Source of the DNA: Candidatus Krumholzibacteriia bacterium | GTDB taxonomy: Bacteria; Krumholzibacteriota; Krumholzibacteria; WVZY01; JAKEHA01 | Assembly (NCBI GenBank): GCA_029863355.1 | Contig: JAOTVO010000032.1 | Coordinates: 1-14,827, forward strand | DNA: 14,827 bases | Direction: 5' to 3' | Part shown: positions 1 through 7,731 of the stretch, piece by piece | Position numbering within the stretch: position 1 is the first letter of the stretch | Layout: each line of letters starts with the position of its first letter | Translations under genes and position numbers: made by a program | The notes under the pieces: model-generated | What the model saw: only the letters and a program-made list of their open reading frames with translations | What the model was told of the DNA's origin: nothing | Database searches by the model: none

Positions 1-809
1 TGACGGTGGTTTGTCTGACCTTGGCGGCGGCGTTCTTGGGCGCGGCGCCCGCCGGCGCCGCCGACGAGGTGCACTTCGCCTACAAGTTCGAGCCCGGCGC
101 GAGCCACGCCTACAAGGCGAAGTTCAGCCAGGAGCTCGATTTCGGCGACTTCGCGATGAGCATCTTCGTGGACATGGAGTATACGGAGACGTGCACCAAG
201 GTGGAGGACGGGGCCTTCACCATGGAGCTCACCTTCGACAAGGTCGATGCTTCCCGGTCGATGTTCGACAGACTCGAGGAATTCGCGATGGGGGCCAACC
301 TCGCCGGGAAGACAGTCACCTTCACCCTGCAGCCGACGGGCGAGGTCCACGACCTGCGCTCGTCGGGCTACGTCGAGGGGTGGGACGCGATGAAGCAGGT
401 GCTCGAGAGCGTCGTGGAGGCTGCCTACCCGCACCTGCCGGACAAGTCGGTGGCGGCGGGCGACGAGTGGACGCTGGACGAGGAGAAGGAAGTCACCCCG
501 CAGGGCATCGAGATCGTGACTAACGCCTTCTACGCCTTCAAGGAGATGAAGGAGGTGCAGGGACGCAGCTGCGCCTGCGTGGAGACGGAGGTGGAGAGCA
601 CGATGGGCGGGACGGCCGCCATGCCCCAGGGGTCGTTCGCCGCGGACGGAGAGGGCAAGGGCAAGTTCGAGTTCTACTTCGACCCCGCCGCCGGCCTCAT
701 CGTGAAGGTGAAGGGCAAGATGGACGTGCGCACCGACCTCACTCCCGAGGACGGCGGTGACACGCAGGAGATGAGCGTGGGCTACTCCTTCGAGCGCGAG
801 CTCAGGTAG
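1..809 (+). CDS. Exported protein of unknown function (5' end outside window)
   Basis: The frame is open from the left edge to a TAG at 807-809. The first in-window start is a GTG at 6, but the peptide from there (MVCLTLAAAFLGAAPAGAADE) has the hydrophobic core and AxA cleavage site of a signal peptide without a basic n-region, so the true start is probably just upstream. The mature part of about 245 residues is acidic and beta-rich in appearance, beginning VHFAYKFEPG and ending GYSFERELR. This pattern, with a 'GDEWTL' segment near residue 155, is reminiscent of DUF6263-type exported proteins; that resemblance is from memory and unverified. Three cysteines lie in the mature part, one in TETCTK and a CxC in RSCACVE. 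It likely acts in the periplasm or at the envelope. The stop is 17 nt before tatC, so it is probably in the same operon. The function is unknown. Confidence 0.75.
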   Translation, partial: TVVCLTLAAAFLGAAPAGAADEVHFAYKFEPGASHAYKAKFSQELDFGDFAMSIFVDMEYTETCTKVEDGAFTMELTFDKVDASRSMFDRLEEFAMGANLAGKTVTFTLQPTGEVHDLRSSGYVEGWDAMKQVLESVVEAAYPHLPDKSVAAGDEWTLDEEKEVTPQGIEIVTNAFYAFKEMKEVQGRSCACVETEVESTMGGTAAMPQGSFAADGEGKGKFEFYFDPAAGLIVKVKGKMDVRTDLTPEDGGDTQEMSVGYSFERELR

Positions 810-826
810 GGGCCAGCGGCTCGCCC

Positions 827-1603
827 ATGGCAATCGCGAAGGATCCCGCAAAGAACGCGAGTCTGCTGCGCGAGATGTCGTTCCTGCAACACCTCGAAGA
901 GCTTCGTGGCGTCCTCATTCGGTCGGCGGTGGCCCTCGTGGCCGCCACCGTCGTCTGCTGGTTCTTCAGCGCGCGCCTCGTAGATCTGCTCGTGGGCGAT
1001 CTGCCCGTCGACCACCTCAACTTCTTCGCGCCGGCCGAAGCGTTCATGGTGCGCCTCAAGGTCAGCTTGGTCACCGGCGCCATGGCGGCGTTTCCCTACG
1101 TGATCTACCAGGTGTGGTCGTTCGTCTCGCCCGGGCTCTTCGCCGGCGAGCGCAAGCGGGTGTACCCCGTCGTAGTGACCGCCACCGTGCTCTTCTACGT
1201 GGGAGTGGCGTTCTGCTACCTCGTGCTGATTCCTCTGGTGCTCGATTTCCTCCTCGGGTTCGGAACCGACAAGGTGATGCCGCTCCTGTCGGTGAGCGCG
1301 TACTTCGCCATGGTGGCGCGGCTGTGCTTCACCTTCGGCCTCGTCTTCCAGCTGCCCATCGTCGTCTTCGTGCTCAGCCTGACGGGGCTGGTGACGCCGT
1401 CGCTGCTGCTGCGCCAGTGGCGGTGGGCCGTGCTCATCGTGTTCGTCGTGGCCGCCATACTGACGCCGCCGGACCCGGCCTCGCAGGTACTGATGGCGGT
1501 GCCGGTCCTGCTGCTGTATATTGGCAGCGTTTTTGTCGCGCACGTCGCGCTCAAACGCCGCCGGGACGGCGCGGCCACGCCGGAGAACGGGAGGGATGGG
1601 TGA
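827..1603 (+). CDS. tatC: Sec-independent protein translocase subunit TatC
   Basis: TatC is the inner-membrane receptor that, with TatB, recognises twin-arginine signal peptides and, with TatA, exports folded proteins. The 258-residue length is normal. Visible signatures are MSFLQHLEELR (residues 17-27, with the conserved HLxELR glutamate), FFAPAEAFMVRLKVSL (66-81), FPYVIYQVWSFVSPGLFAGERK (split over residues 89-110, conserved Glu108) and ILTPPDPASQ (211-220). Six hydrophobic segments fall near residues 30-49, 77-99, 113-140, 158-183, 200-214 and 217-236, and the tail is basic and cytoplasmic. The ATG at 827 has only a weak purine-rich upstream stretch (about 805-813). The ATG at codon 17 would remove only a short leader, so the start is moderately certain. 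The gene overlaps rsfS through GTGA. No tatA or tatB is present here. Confidence 0.96.
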   Translation: MAIAKDPAKNASLLREMSFLQHLEELRGVLIRSAVALVAATVVCWFFSARLVDLLVGDLPVDHLNFFAPAEAFMVRLKVSLVTGAMAAFPYVIYQVWSFVSPGLFAGERKRVYPVVVTATVLFYVGVAFCYLVLIPLVLDFLLGFGTDKVMPLLSVSAYFAMVARLCFTFGLVFQLPIVVFVLSLTGLVTPSLLLRQWRWAVLIVFVVAAILTPPDPASQVLMAVPVLLLYIGSVFVAHVALKRRRDGAATPENGRDG

Positions 1604-1983
1604 CGAAGAGCACCGCCAAGAAGATCACCAAGAGAACCGCCAAGAAGATCGTCGAGTTCGCCCTCGAGAAGAAGGCCGACGAAGTCCTGCTGATGGACCT
1701 GCGCAAGCTCACGCCCGTGACCGACTTCTTCATCATCTGTTCGGGAGGGTCCGACACCCAGGTGCGGGCCATCGCGGACAACGTCGTCGAGAGGTGCAAG
1801 GAGGCGGGCATCTTCGTGTACAACGTCGAGGGCTACGAGTCCCTGAGCTGGGTTCTGATCGACCTCGTCGAGGTCGTGGTCCACGTGTTCCAGCGCGACA
1901 CCCGCGCCTACTACCAGCTCGAGCGCCTCTGGCGCGACGCGCCGACCGACCGCTTCGGCTCCGAGGAGGAGGCGGCCAATTGA
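1600..1983 (+). CDS. rsfS: Ribosomal silencing factor RsfS
   Basis: RsfS (RsfA/Iojap family) binds ribosomal protein L14 (uL14) on the 50S subunit and blocks subunit joining, lowering translation when nutrients are scarce. The 127-residue protein has the family core: KKADEVLLMDLRKLTPVTDF, then FFIICSGGSDTQVRAIADNV, and in the C-terminal half GYESLSWVLIDLVEVVVHVF and YYQLERLW. I chose the GTG at 1600 because it overlaps the tatC stop (GTGA, 1600-1603), has GGGAGGG about 5 nt upstream, and is the only start giving the normal length. The nearby ATG at 1595 is in the tatC frame. The first 20 residues are lysine-rich and contain a duplicated TAKKI unit. The next gene, argS, starts on the stop of this one, so translation of the three is coupled. 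Confidence 0.94.
   Translation: MTKSTAKKITKRTAKKIVEFALEKKADEVLLMDLRKLTPVTDFFIICSGGSDTQVRAIADNVVERCKEAGIFVYNVEGYESLSWVLIDLVEVVVHVFQRDTRAYYQLERLWRDAPTDRFGSEEEAAN
1612..1650 (+). repeat. 15-nt exact direct repeat in the rsfS 5' end
   Basis: ACCGCCAAGAAGATC occurs at 1612-1626 and again at 1636-1650. The 24-nt period preserves the reading frame and gives two TAKKI units in the basic N-terminus of RsfS. The identity is at nucleotide level, including third positions, which suggests a recent in-frame duplication. Confidence 0.85.
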
Positions 1984-3626
1984 AGATTCGCGACGCGATC
2001 CGCGGCGCGGTCGGCGAGGCGCTGGCGTCGCTGGGCTGGGCGGACGCGGGCACGGGCGTGGTCCTCGAGCGGCCGCGCGAGGCGGCGCACGGCGACATGA
2101 GCACGCCGGTGGCGATGACGCTGGCCCGCACGCTGCGGCGCAATCCCATGCAGATCGCCGAGGAGCTGGCGGCGAAGATCGTGCTCCCCGCCGGCGCGGT
2201 CGACAGCGTGGCCGTGCTGCGGCCGGGCTTCGTTAATTTTCGTTTCGCGCTCGGCGCGCTGCACGAGAGCGTGGCTGACGCCGCCGCGCGGCAGGAGCGC
2301 TACGGCGCCGCCGCCACGCTCGGCGGCGAGCGCGTGCAGGTGGAATACGTGTCGGCCAACCCCACGGGACCGCTGGTGCTGGTCTCGGCCCGCGCGGCGG
2401 CGGTGGGATTCGCGCTCACCAACCTGCTTCGCTTCCAGGGCTGCGACGCCGAGGGCGAGTACTACGTCAACGACTTCGGCAAGCAGATCGAGGCGCTCGG
2501 CGAGAGCCTGCGCCACCGGCTGCGCGAGCGCCTGGGGCTCACAGGCCCGGCCGAGGAGATCGGAGCCTACCCCGGCGCCTACGTCGCCGAGATCGCGCAG
2601 GGGGTGGACGAGGCCACCGCGCGCCGCTGGGTCGAGGGGGGAGAGAGCGGGGCGGCGCTCGGTCGTCACGCGGCCGACCGGCTGCTCGATCGTATCGCCG
2701 CCGATCTGGTGTCCTACGGCGTGCGCTTCGACCACTTTTTCCGGGAGTCATCGCTCCACCCCGAGGCGGCCGACGCCATCGTGCGCCGCTTCCGCGCCGC
2801 CGGCGTGACCTACGAGCGCGACGGAGCGCTGTACTTCCGCTCGACGGCCTACGGCGACGACAAGGACCGCGTCCTCGTCAAGAGCAACGGGGAGCAGACA
2901 TACTTCCTCTCCGACGTGGCCTACCACGCCACCAAGCTGGAGCGCGGCTTCACGCGCGCCATCGGGCTCCTGGGCCCCGACCACCACGGCCACGTGGCCC
3001 GCATGCAGGCCGCCGTCTCCGTGCTCGGCGCCGGCGCCGACTGGCTCGAGATCATGATGGTGGGATGGGTGCGGTTGATGGAGGACGGCGCGCAGATCAG
3101 CATGAGCAAGCGTGCGGGTGAGTTCATCACCATGCGCGAGCTGGTGGACGACGTCGGCGCGGACGTGGCCAAGTATTTCTTTCTCATGCGCCGGGCGAAC
3201 ACCCCCCTCGATTTCGACCTTACCCTCGCGCGCAAGCACTCCGACGAGAACCCCGTGTTCTACGTGCAGTACGCGCACGCGCGCATCTCCAGCGTGATCC
3301 GCTTCGCGCTCGAGAAGGGCCACGGCGAGGCGAACGGGGACGCGGACCTGTCACGCCTGGACCGGGACGAGGAACGCGCGCTCATGCTCCACATCGCCTA
3401 TTTCCCGCTGGTGGCGGAGGGCGCCGCCGCCGCCCGCGAGCCGCATCGGCTCACCGCCTACGCCCAGGAGCTGGCCACCGCGTTCCACCAGTTCTACCAC
3501 GAGTGCCGCATCGTCACCGATGACAGGGCGCTCACCGCGGCGCGGCTGCGGCTCGCCGAGGCCACCATGCACGTGCTCCGCAACACACTGAGTCTGCTCG
3601 GCGTAACGGCTCCGAGCAGCATGTAG
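1980..3626 (+). CDS. argS: Arginyl-tRNA synthetase with an altered HIGH motif
   Basis: This is a class I aminoacyl-tRNA synthetase that charges tRNA-Arg in the cytoplasm. The length, 548 residues, is typical. The N-terminal ArgS add-on domain covers about residues 1-90 (AAHGDMSTPVAMTLAR) and leads into the catalytic fold with VEYVSANPTGPL at 121-132. The expected HVGH/HIGH that follows reads VLVS (133-136) before AR, so both catalytic-site histidines are missing. The KMSKS region reads SMSKRAGEF (374-382), normal for this family, and the C-terminal DALR anticodon domain is intact, with YVQYAHARISSV and ALTAARLRLAEA. I chose the TTG at 1980 because it overlaps the rsfS stop (TTGA) and matches the family N-terminus; the frame stays open upstream to 1521, but that stretch lies over rsfS and tatC and does not resemble ArgS. 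It ends 27 nt before the sugar kinase gene. Confidence 0.95.
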   Translation: MKIRDAIRGAVGEALASLGWADAGTGVVLERPREAAHGDMSTPVAMTLARTLRRNPMQIAEELAAKIVLPAGAVDSVAVLRPGFVNFRFALGALHESVADAAARQERYGAAATLGGERVQVEYVSANPTGPLVLVSARAAAVGFALTNLLRFQGCDAEGEYYVNDFGKQIEALGESLRHRLRERLGLTGPAEEIGAYPGAYVAEIAQGVDEATARRWVEGGESGAALGRHAADRLLDRIAADLVSYGVRFDHFFRESSLHPEAADAIVRRFRAAGVTYERDGALYFRSTAYGDDKDRVLVKSNGEQTYFLSDVAYHATKLERGFTRAIGLLGPDHHGHVARMQAAVSVLGAGADWLEIMMVGWVRLMEDGAQISMSKRAGEFITMRELVDDVGADVAKYFFLMRRANTPLDFDLTLARKHSDENPVFYVQYAHARISSVIRFALEKGHGEANGDADLSRLDRDEERALMLHIAYFPLVAEGAAAAREPHRLTAYAQELATAFHQFYHECRIVTDDRALTAARLRLAEATMHVLRNTLSLLGVTAPSSM

Positions 3627-3653
3627 AGCGCATCGAGGAGGAGGAAGCCGCTC

Positions 3654-4574
3654 ATGAAGGAAAACGCGCCCGGGCCGCCAGTGCTCATCGTAGGATCCCT
3701 CGCGTTCGATTCCGTGGAGACGCCCGACGGGAGCGTCGAAATGGCCCTGGGAGGCTCGGCCGCCTACGCGTCCATCGCGGCGAGCTACTTCGCCGGCGCG
3801 CGCGTGGTGGGTGTGGTCGGAGACGATTTCGGCGACGAGCACATGCGCCGGCTTCAGGCACACGGCATTGACGTGGCGGGTGTGGCGCGCGTGCCGGGCA
3901 AGACGTTCCACTGGCGCGGGCGCTACCACCACGATTTCAAGGGGCGCGACACGCTGGAGACGGCGCTGGGCGTGTTCGAGTCGTTCGACCCCGATGTGCC
4001 GGCGCCGCACCGGGAGAGCGAATACGTGCTGCTGGGCAACATCGATCCGGCCCTGCAGCTGAAGGTGCTGGAGCAGGCCCACCGCGCGCGCGTGGTCGCC
4101 ATGGACACGATGAACTTCTGGATCGAGACGGCGCGGGAACGCCTCGCCGAGGTGCTCTCTCGCGTGGACATCCTGTTCATCAACGACGAGGAAGCGTTCC
4201 AGCTGAGTGGCCAGAGTACCGTCCTCGCCGCGGCGCGAGCCGTGGCCGCGGCGGGGCCGCGCTACGTCGTCGTCAAGCGCGGCGATTGCGGCGCCATGCT
4301 CTTCGGGCCCGACCTGACGCTGTTCGTTCCCGCCATGCCGCTCTTGCGTGTCATCGACCCCACCGGCGCGGGCGATTCCTTCGCCGGCGGCTTCATGGGC
4401 CACCTGGCGCGCACCGGCGCCCTCGACCGCGCGAGCCTCGGCGGCGCGCTGCTCGCCGGCACGGTGCTTGCGAGCTTCGCGGTGGAGGCGTTCTCGGTGG
4501 ACGGCATCTGCGAGCTGCCGCCCGGTGCCATCGCCGAGCGCCGCGCCGCGCTCGAGCGGATGATCCGCCTCTAG
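3654..4574 (+). CDS. PfkB-family sugar or nucleoside kinase
   Basis: This is a ribokinase-like (PfkB) ATP-dependent kinase of 306 residues, a normal length. The N-terminal substrate-binding portion has VLIVGSLAFDSVETPDGSVE and the glycine pair of LGGSAAYASIAA (32-43). The C-terminal signature is DPTGAGDSFAGGFMGHLA (235-252), where GAGD forms the anion hole and Asp241 is the expected catalytic base. A DTMNFWI segment lies in the middle. The closest relatives I recall are annotated only as PfkB-family carbohydrate kinases, so the substrate is not predictable. The ATG is set by a strong GAGGAGGAGGAA Shine-Dalgarno at 3635-3646. It is probably the last gene of the tatC-rsfS-argS operon; the next gene has its own promoter. 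Confidence 0.92.
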   Translation: MKENAPGPPVLIVGSLAFDSVETPDGSVEMALGGSAAYASIAASYFAGARVVGVVGDDFGDEHMRRLQAHGIDVAGVARVPGKTFHWRGRYHHDFKGRDTLETALGVFESFDPDVPAPHRESEYVLLGNIDPALQLKVLEQAHRARVVAMDTMNFWIETARERLAEVLSRVDILFINDEEAFQLSGQSTVLAAARAVAAAGPRYVVVKRGDCGAMLFGPDLTLFVPAMPLLRVIDPTGAGDSFAGGFMGHLARTGALDRASLGGALLAGTVLASFAVEAFSVDGICELPPGAIAERRAALERMIRL

Positions 4575-4591
4575 TCCTCGCGCGCCGGGCG

Positions 4592-4600
4592 TGGTATAAT
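4592..4600 (+). promoter_or_regulatory. Extended -10 promoter (TGG TATAAT)
   Basis: TGG followed by a perfect TATAAT at 4595-4600 lies 18 nt after the sugar kinase stop. No convincing -35 is seen at 16-18 nt (TAGTCC at 4572), so it would work as an extended -10 promoter. The start of transcription would be near 4607, giving a leader of about 42 nt before the ATG at 4649. Confidence 0.6.
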
Positions 4601-4648
4601 CATGCCCCGTGACGCACGCCCAGGCGTCCGCGAGAGCTTCGCCAACCT

Positions 4649-5371
4649 ATGCCTGAACAAGAGCTTACGCCGGCCCAGGTGCGCCGGGCCCAGGAGACCG
4701 TGGCCCGTATCCAGGGTGTGTCCTCCTGCCAGATCGTCACCGACGGCCGCGGGGAGATCACCGAGGTCCACGTGGTGGCGACCTCGGGCAAGCCGCCCAA
4801 GCTGGTCGCCCGCGACGTCGAGTCGTGCCTGAAGGCGGAGCTGGGGATCGACGTCGACTACAAGAAGATCGGCGTCGTCCTCTTCGCACCGGACGGCAGC
4901 CAGGGTGCGACCGAGCCGGCGGCCGCGGCGATGGAGGAGTTTCCCGTCGAGGAGCACGCGTCGCGCTTCGCCTTCCATTGCGTCAACGTCTTCGTCTCCA
5001 GGGAGGGAACGCGTGCGGAGGTCGAGCTGGCGCGCGACGGCGTACAGGCCTTCGGCGCGAGCAGCAGCGACAACCCGGCGGCGAACGCGTGGGAGATCGT
5101 CGCCGAGGCGACGCTGCGCGCGATCTCGGAACTGCTTGACGCTTCCACACGCCTGTGCTTAGTTGGGGTCCTGAAGATCGCGCTGGGCGATGCCAGCGCG
5201 GCCGTCGTCCGCGTCGATACCGTGGGCAGCCGGTCGACCAAGAGCCTGGCCGGCTGTTCCATAATCGGCGGAAACGAGAATCAGACCGTCGTGTTCGCCA
5301 CCCTGGATGCGGTCAACCGCATCATCGGCAAGTTGAACTTCAAGAGTTCCATCGAATACAGGATCCGCTGA
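4649..5371 (+). CDS. Conserved-looking two-domain protein of unknown function
   Basis: This is a 240-residue soluble protein with no signal peptide or membrane segment, and I do not recognise it as a named family. The N-terminal half (about 5-90) reads like a small alpha/beta or ACT-like domain: RIQGVSSCQIVTDGRGEITE, then HVVATSGKPPKLVARDVESC, ending at IGVVLF. An Ala/Glu-rich linker (about 92-107) follows. The C-terminal half (about 110-235) has the rhythm of the LeuA (2-isopropylmalate synthase) dimerisation/regulatory fold: strand, helix with NPAANAWEIVAEATLRAI, strands LVGVLKIALGDASAAVVRV, then GCSIIGGNENQTVVFATLDA. That fold assignment is inference from pattern only. It is the first gene of a unit with the HD-GYP gene 9 nt downstream, so a regulatory or sensing role in the same pathway is possible. 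The ATG has only a weak Shine-Dalgarno (GAGAG about 15 nt upstream). Confidence 0.85.
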   Translation: MPEQELTPAQVRRAQETVARIQGVSSCQIVTDGRGEITEVHVVATSGKPPKLVARDVESCLKAELGIDVDYKKIGVVLFAPDGSQGATEPAAAAMEEFPVEEHASRFAFHCVNVFVSREGTRAEVELARDGVQAFGASSSDNPAANAWEIVAEATLRAISELLDASTRLCLVGVLKIALGDASAAVVRVDTVGSRSTKSLAGCSIIGGNENQTVVFATLDAVNRIIGKLNFKSSIEYRIR

Positions 5372-5380
5372 TTTGCCCCA

Positions 5381-6694
5381 GTGAAGAGCGAGTTCCGAGA
5401 CTCTCCGATCGCCTTCAAGCTCTACTACGTCGCCTTTGTCGTTGCCGGCTTCGCCTTCTTCGCGCACCTGGTGCGCGACTTTCCCTTCGAGCGCTTCCGC
5501 GAGGTCATGCTGTTCATCGCGCTGCTCGTGCTCGCCGACACGGCACACATCACGCTGCCGCGGGGTGGAGCCACGATCGACGCGTCGAGCCCGATCGACC
5601 TCGCGGCCATCGCGCTCTTGGGCGTGCCCGCGATCGCGTTCGCCGAGGCGGTGGCCGCTTTCTCGTCGCAGGCGTTCGTGCACCGCAGGCCGGCCATCCG
5701 CGTGGCCTTCAACGTGCCCCTGCTGATCCTCACCGTCGGGCTGGCCGGGCTGGCCTACTACGCCTTTCCCGAGTCGTGGCGCGACCTGCGGACGCCCCGC
5801 TTTCTCGCCCCCATGACGACGGCGGCTGTCGTGTACTACGTGGTCAATACGTTCTCCATCAGCGCCGTCATCGGGCTGCAGACGGGCAAGAGCCCCGTAC
5901 CCGTGTGGCGGCACAACTACAGGTGGACGTTCCTCCACATCATTGCGTTTGTGCCCATGGCCGCGACCATCACCATGGTGTACCGCAGCTACGGGCCGTG
6001 GACCATCCTCCTGTTCATCGCTCCCATTCTCCTGGCGCGCTACTCCTTCAAGCACTACGTGGACATGAAGGAGGCGCACATCAACACGGTGGCCGCGCTC
6101 ACTTCGGCCATCGACGCCAACGACCCGTTCACCCACGGGCACTCCTACCGCGTCTCCCGCTACGCGCTGCGCCTGGGGCGCGCCATGGGCCTGTCCGCGG
6201 CGGACCTGGAGATCCTCGAGTATGGCGCGCTCCTGCACGACGTGGGCAAGATCGCCATCCAGCACGACATTCTGCTCAAGACGGAGAAGCTCTCCGAGCA
6301 GGACTACCACACGCTGAGGCAGCACTCGACCATCGGCGCGGACATCGTCGAGAACCTCAAGTTCCTGAGGGAAGCTGCGGTGCTGGTGCGCTATCATCAC
6401 GAGCAGCCGAACGGCAAGGGCTACCCGGAGGGCCTCTCGGGCGACGACATCCCCATCGGGGCGCGGATCATCCTGGTGGCCGACGCCTTCGACGCCATGA
6501 CTTCGGACCGCCCCTACCGCAAGGGCCTGGCGCTGGACGAGGTCGTCGATCAGTTCGAGAAGCACCGGGGCGAGCAGTTCGATTTCGAGATCTCGAACCT
6601 GCTCGTGGATCTGTTGCGAAGCGGGCAGTTTTCGCTGATCGTGGAGACCGATCCGACGACGGCGATCTACGAGTCGCTGCAGGAGCGGCTGTGA
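5381..6694 (+). CDS. Membrane-anchored HD-GYP domain phosphodiesterase
   Basis: This 437-residue protein has about six to seven hydrophobic segments in its first 225 residues (from FKLYYVAFVVAGFAFFAHL at about 12-30 to ILLFIAPILLARYSF), forming an uncharacterised membrane sensor, then a cytoplasmic HD-GYP domain (about 235-405). HD-GYP enzymes hydrolyse cyclic-di-GMP. Metal-ligand and signature residues are all visible: THGHSYRVSRYA (His252, His254), LLHDVGK (His286, Asp287), RQHSTIG (His315), HHE at 339-341 followed by GKGYP (345-349), and VADAFDAMTSDRPYR (Asp368). It should therefore be catalytically competent. The start is the GTG at 5381, 9 nt after the previous stop; its Shine-Dalgarno is poor (GGATCC at 5361), so it probably depends on coupling to the upstream gene. 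purM follows 25 nt downstream. Confidence 0.94.
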   Translation: MKSEFRDSPIAFKLYYVAFVVAGFAFFAHLVRDFPFERFREVMLFIALLVLADTAHITLPRGGATIDASSPIDLAAIALLGVPAIAFAEAVAAFSSQAFVHRRPAIRVAFNVPLLILTVGLAGLAYYAFPESWRDLRTPRFLAPMTTAAVVYYVVNTFSISAVIGLQTGKSPVPVWRHNYRWTFLHIIAFVPMAATITMVYRSYGPWTILLFIAPILLARYSFKHYVDMKEAHINTVAALTSAIDANDPFTHGHSYRVSRYALRLGRAMGLSAADLEILEYGALLHDVGKIAIQHDILLKTEKLSEQDYHTLRQHSTIGADIVENLKFLREAAVLVRYHHEQPNGKGYPEGLSGDDIPIGARIILVADAFDAMTSDRPYRKGLALDEVVDQFEKHRGEQFDFEISNLLVDLLRSGQFSLIVETDPTTAIYESLQERL

Positions 6695-6719
6695 GGGGCT
6701 CGCGAACGGAGTGGTTGTG

Positions 6720-7727
6720 ATGCGCTACCGCGATTCCGGAGTGGACATCGACAAGGCGAACGAGGCCAAGAAGGCCATCCGCAGCGCCCTCCAGCGAACG
6801 TGGGGCGCCGAAGTCCTCTCCGACGTGGGCCACTTCGGCGGCCTCTTCCGCATGCCCGCGCTGCGCGAGCCGGTGCTGGTGAGCAGCATGGACGGCGTCG
6901 GCACTAAGCTCCTCGTGGCCAGGATGGCCGAGCGCTACGACACGGTGGGTCAGTGCCTGGTCAACCACTGCGTCAACGACATCCTCGTCCAGGGGGCGAG
7001 GCCGCTCTTCTTCCTCGACTACATCGCCGCCGGCCGGCTGCGCCCCGAAGTGGTCGCCGGGCTGGTGGAGGGCCTGGCCCGCGCGTGCGAGGAGAACGGG
7101 TGCGCGCTCATCGGCGGGGAGACGGCGGAAATGCCGGATCTCTACCAGCGAGACGACTTCGACCTGGCCGGCGCTATCGTGGGCGTGGTGGAGCGCGACG
7201 CCTTGGTGGACGGCTCGGGCATCCGCCCCGGCGATCGCGTCCTCGCGCTCCCCTCGTCGGGTCTGCACACCAACGGCTACTCGCTCGCCCGCCGCATCGT
7301 CTTCGACGTGATGGGGCAGGGCATCGACGACCGCGTGGGCGAGCTCGGCTGCACGGTGGGCGAGGAGCTGTTGAAGGTCCACCGCTCGTACCTGCGCGAG
7401 GTGACCGCACTGATGGAGGCGGCGCCGGTGAAGGGGCTGGCGCACGTCACCGGCGGTGGGGTCGTGGAGAACCTGCCGCGCGTGCTGCCGGTGGGCTGCG
7501 GGGCGCGCGTCGAGAAGGGGACGTGGCCGGTGCCGCCCGTCTTTCCCTTCCTGCAGCGTCACGGAGAGGTAGACGAGGCGGAGATGTACCGCGTCTTCAA
7601 CATGGGGTTGGGCATGTTGGCCGTGGTGGGCGCCGAAGACGCCGCGCGCGTGCCCTCGTCGCTGGCGGGTACGCCGCTCTACGCCGTGGGCGAGGTGGTG
7701 GCTGGCGCCGGCGTGGCCTTCTCCTGA
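6720..7727 (+). CDS. purM: Phosphoribosylformylglycinamidine cyclo-ligase (AIR synthetase)
   Basis: PurM uses ATP to close FGAM into aminoimidazole ribotide in de novo purine synthesis. The 335 residues match the family length (about 345). Signatures are VSSMDGVGTKLLVA, VNHCVNDILVQGARPLFFLD, LIGGETAEMPDLY (Gly132-Gly133-Glu134) and LPSSGLHTNGYSLARR, with HVTGGGVVENLPRVLP near residue 245 and FNMGLGM close to the C-terminus. I chose the ATG at 6720 because GGAG at 6708-6711 is 8 nt upstream; the GTGs at 6711 and 6717 are in frame, but the first lies within that Shine-Dalgarno. No purN or other pur gene is next to it. It is the last gene of the rightward unit and converges on the lipoprotein gene with only 4 nt between stops. 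Confidence 0.96.
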   Translation: MRYRDSGVDIDKANEAKKAIRSALQRTWGAEVLSDVGHFGGLFRMPALREPVLVSSMDGVGTKLLVARMAERYDTVGQCLVNHCVNDILVQGARPLFFLDYIAAGRLRPEVVAGLVEGLARACEENGCALIGGETAEMPDLYQRDDFDLAGAIVGVVERDALVDGSGIRPGDRVLALPSSGLHTNGYSLARRIVFDVMGQGIDDRVGELGCTVGEELLKVHRSYLREVTALMEAAPVKGLAHVTGGGVVENLPRVLPVGCGARVEKGTWPVPPVFPFLQRHGEVDEAEMYRVFNMGLGMLAVVGAEDAARVPSSLAGTPLYAVGEVVAGAGVAFS

Positions 7728-7731
7728 GGGA

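Noticed and set aside
782..1543. Long minus-strand open frame opposite tatC
   Set aside because: Its product is a low-complexity, His/Glu/Arg-rich sequence produced by the opposite strand of a GC-rich gene; tatC is certain.
1521..1979. Upstream extension of the argS frame
   Set aside because: This part is Arg/Gly-rich, overlaps rsfS and the end of tatC, and has no ArgS similarity; the TTG at 1980 gives the normal N-terminus.
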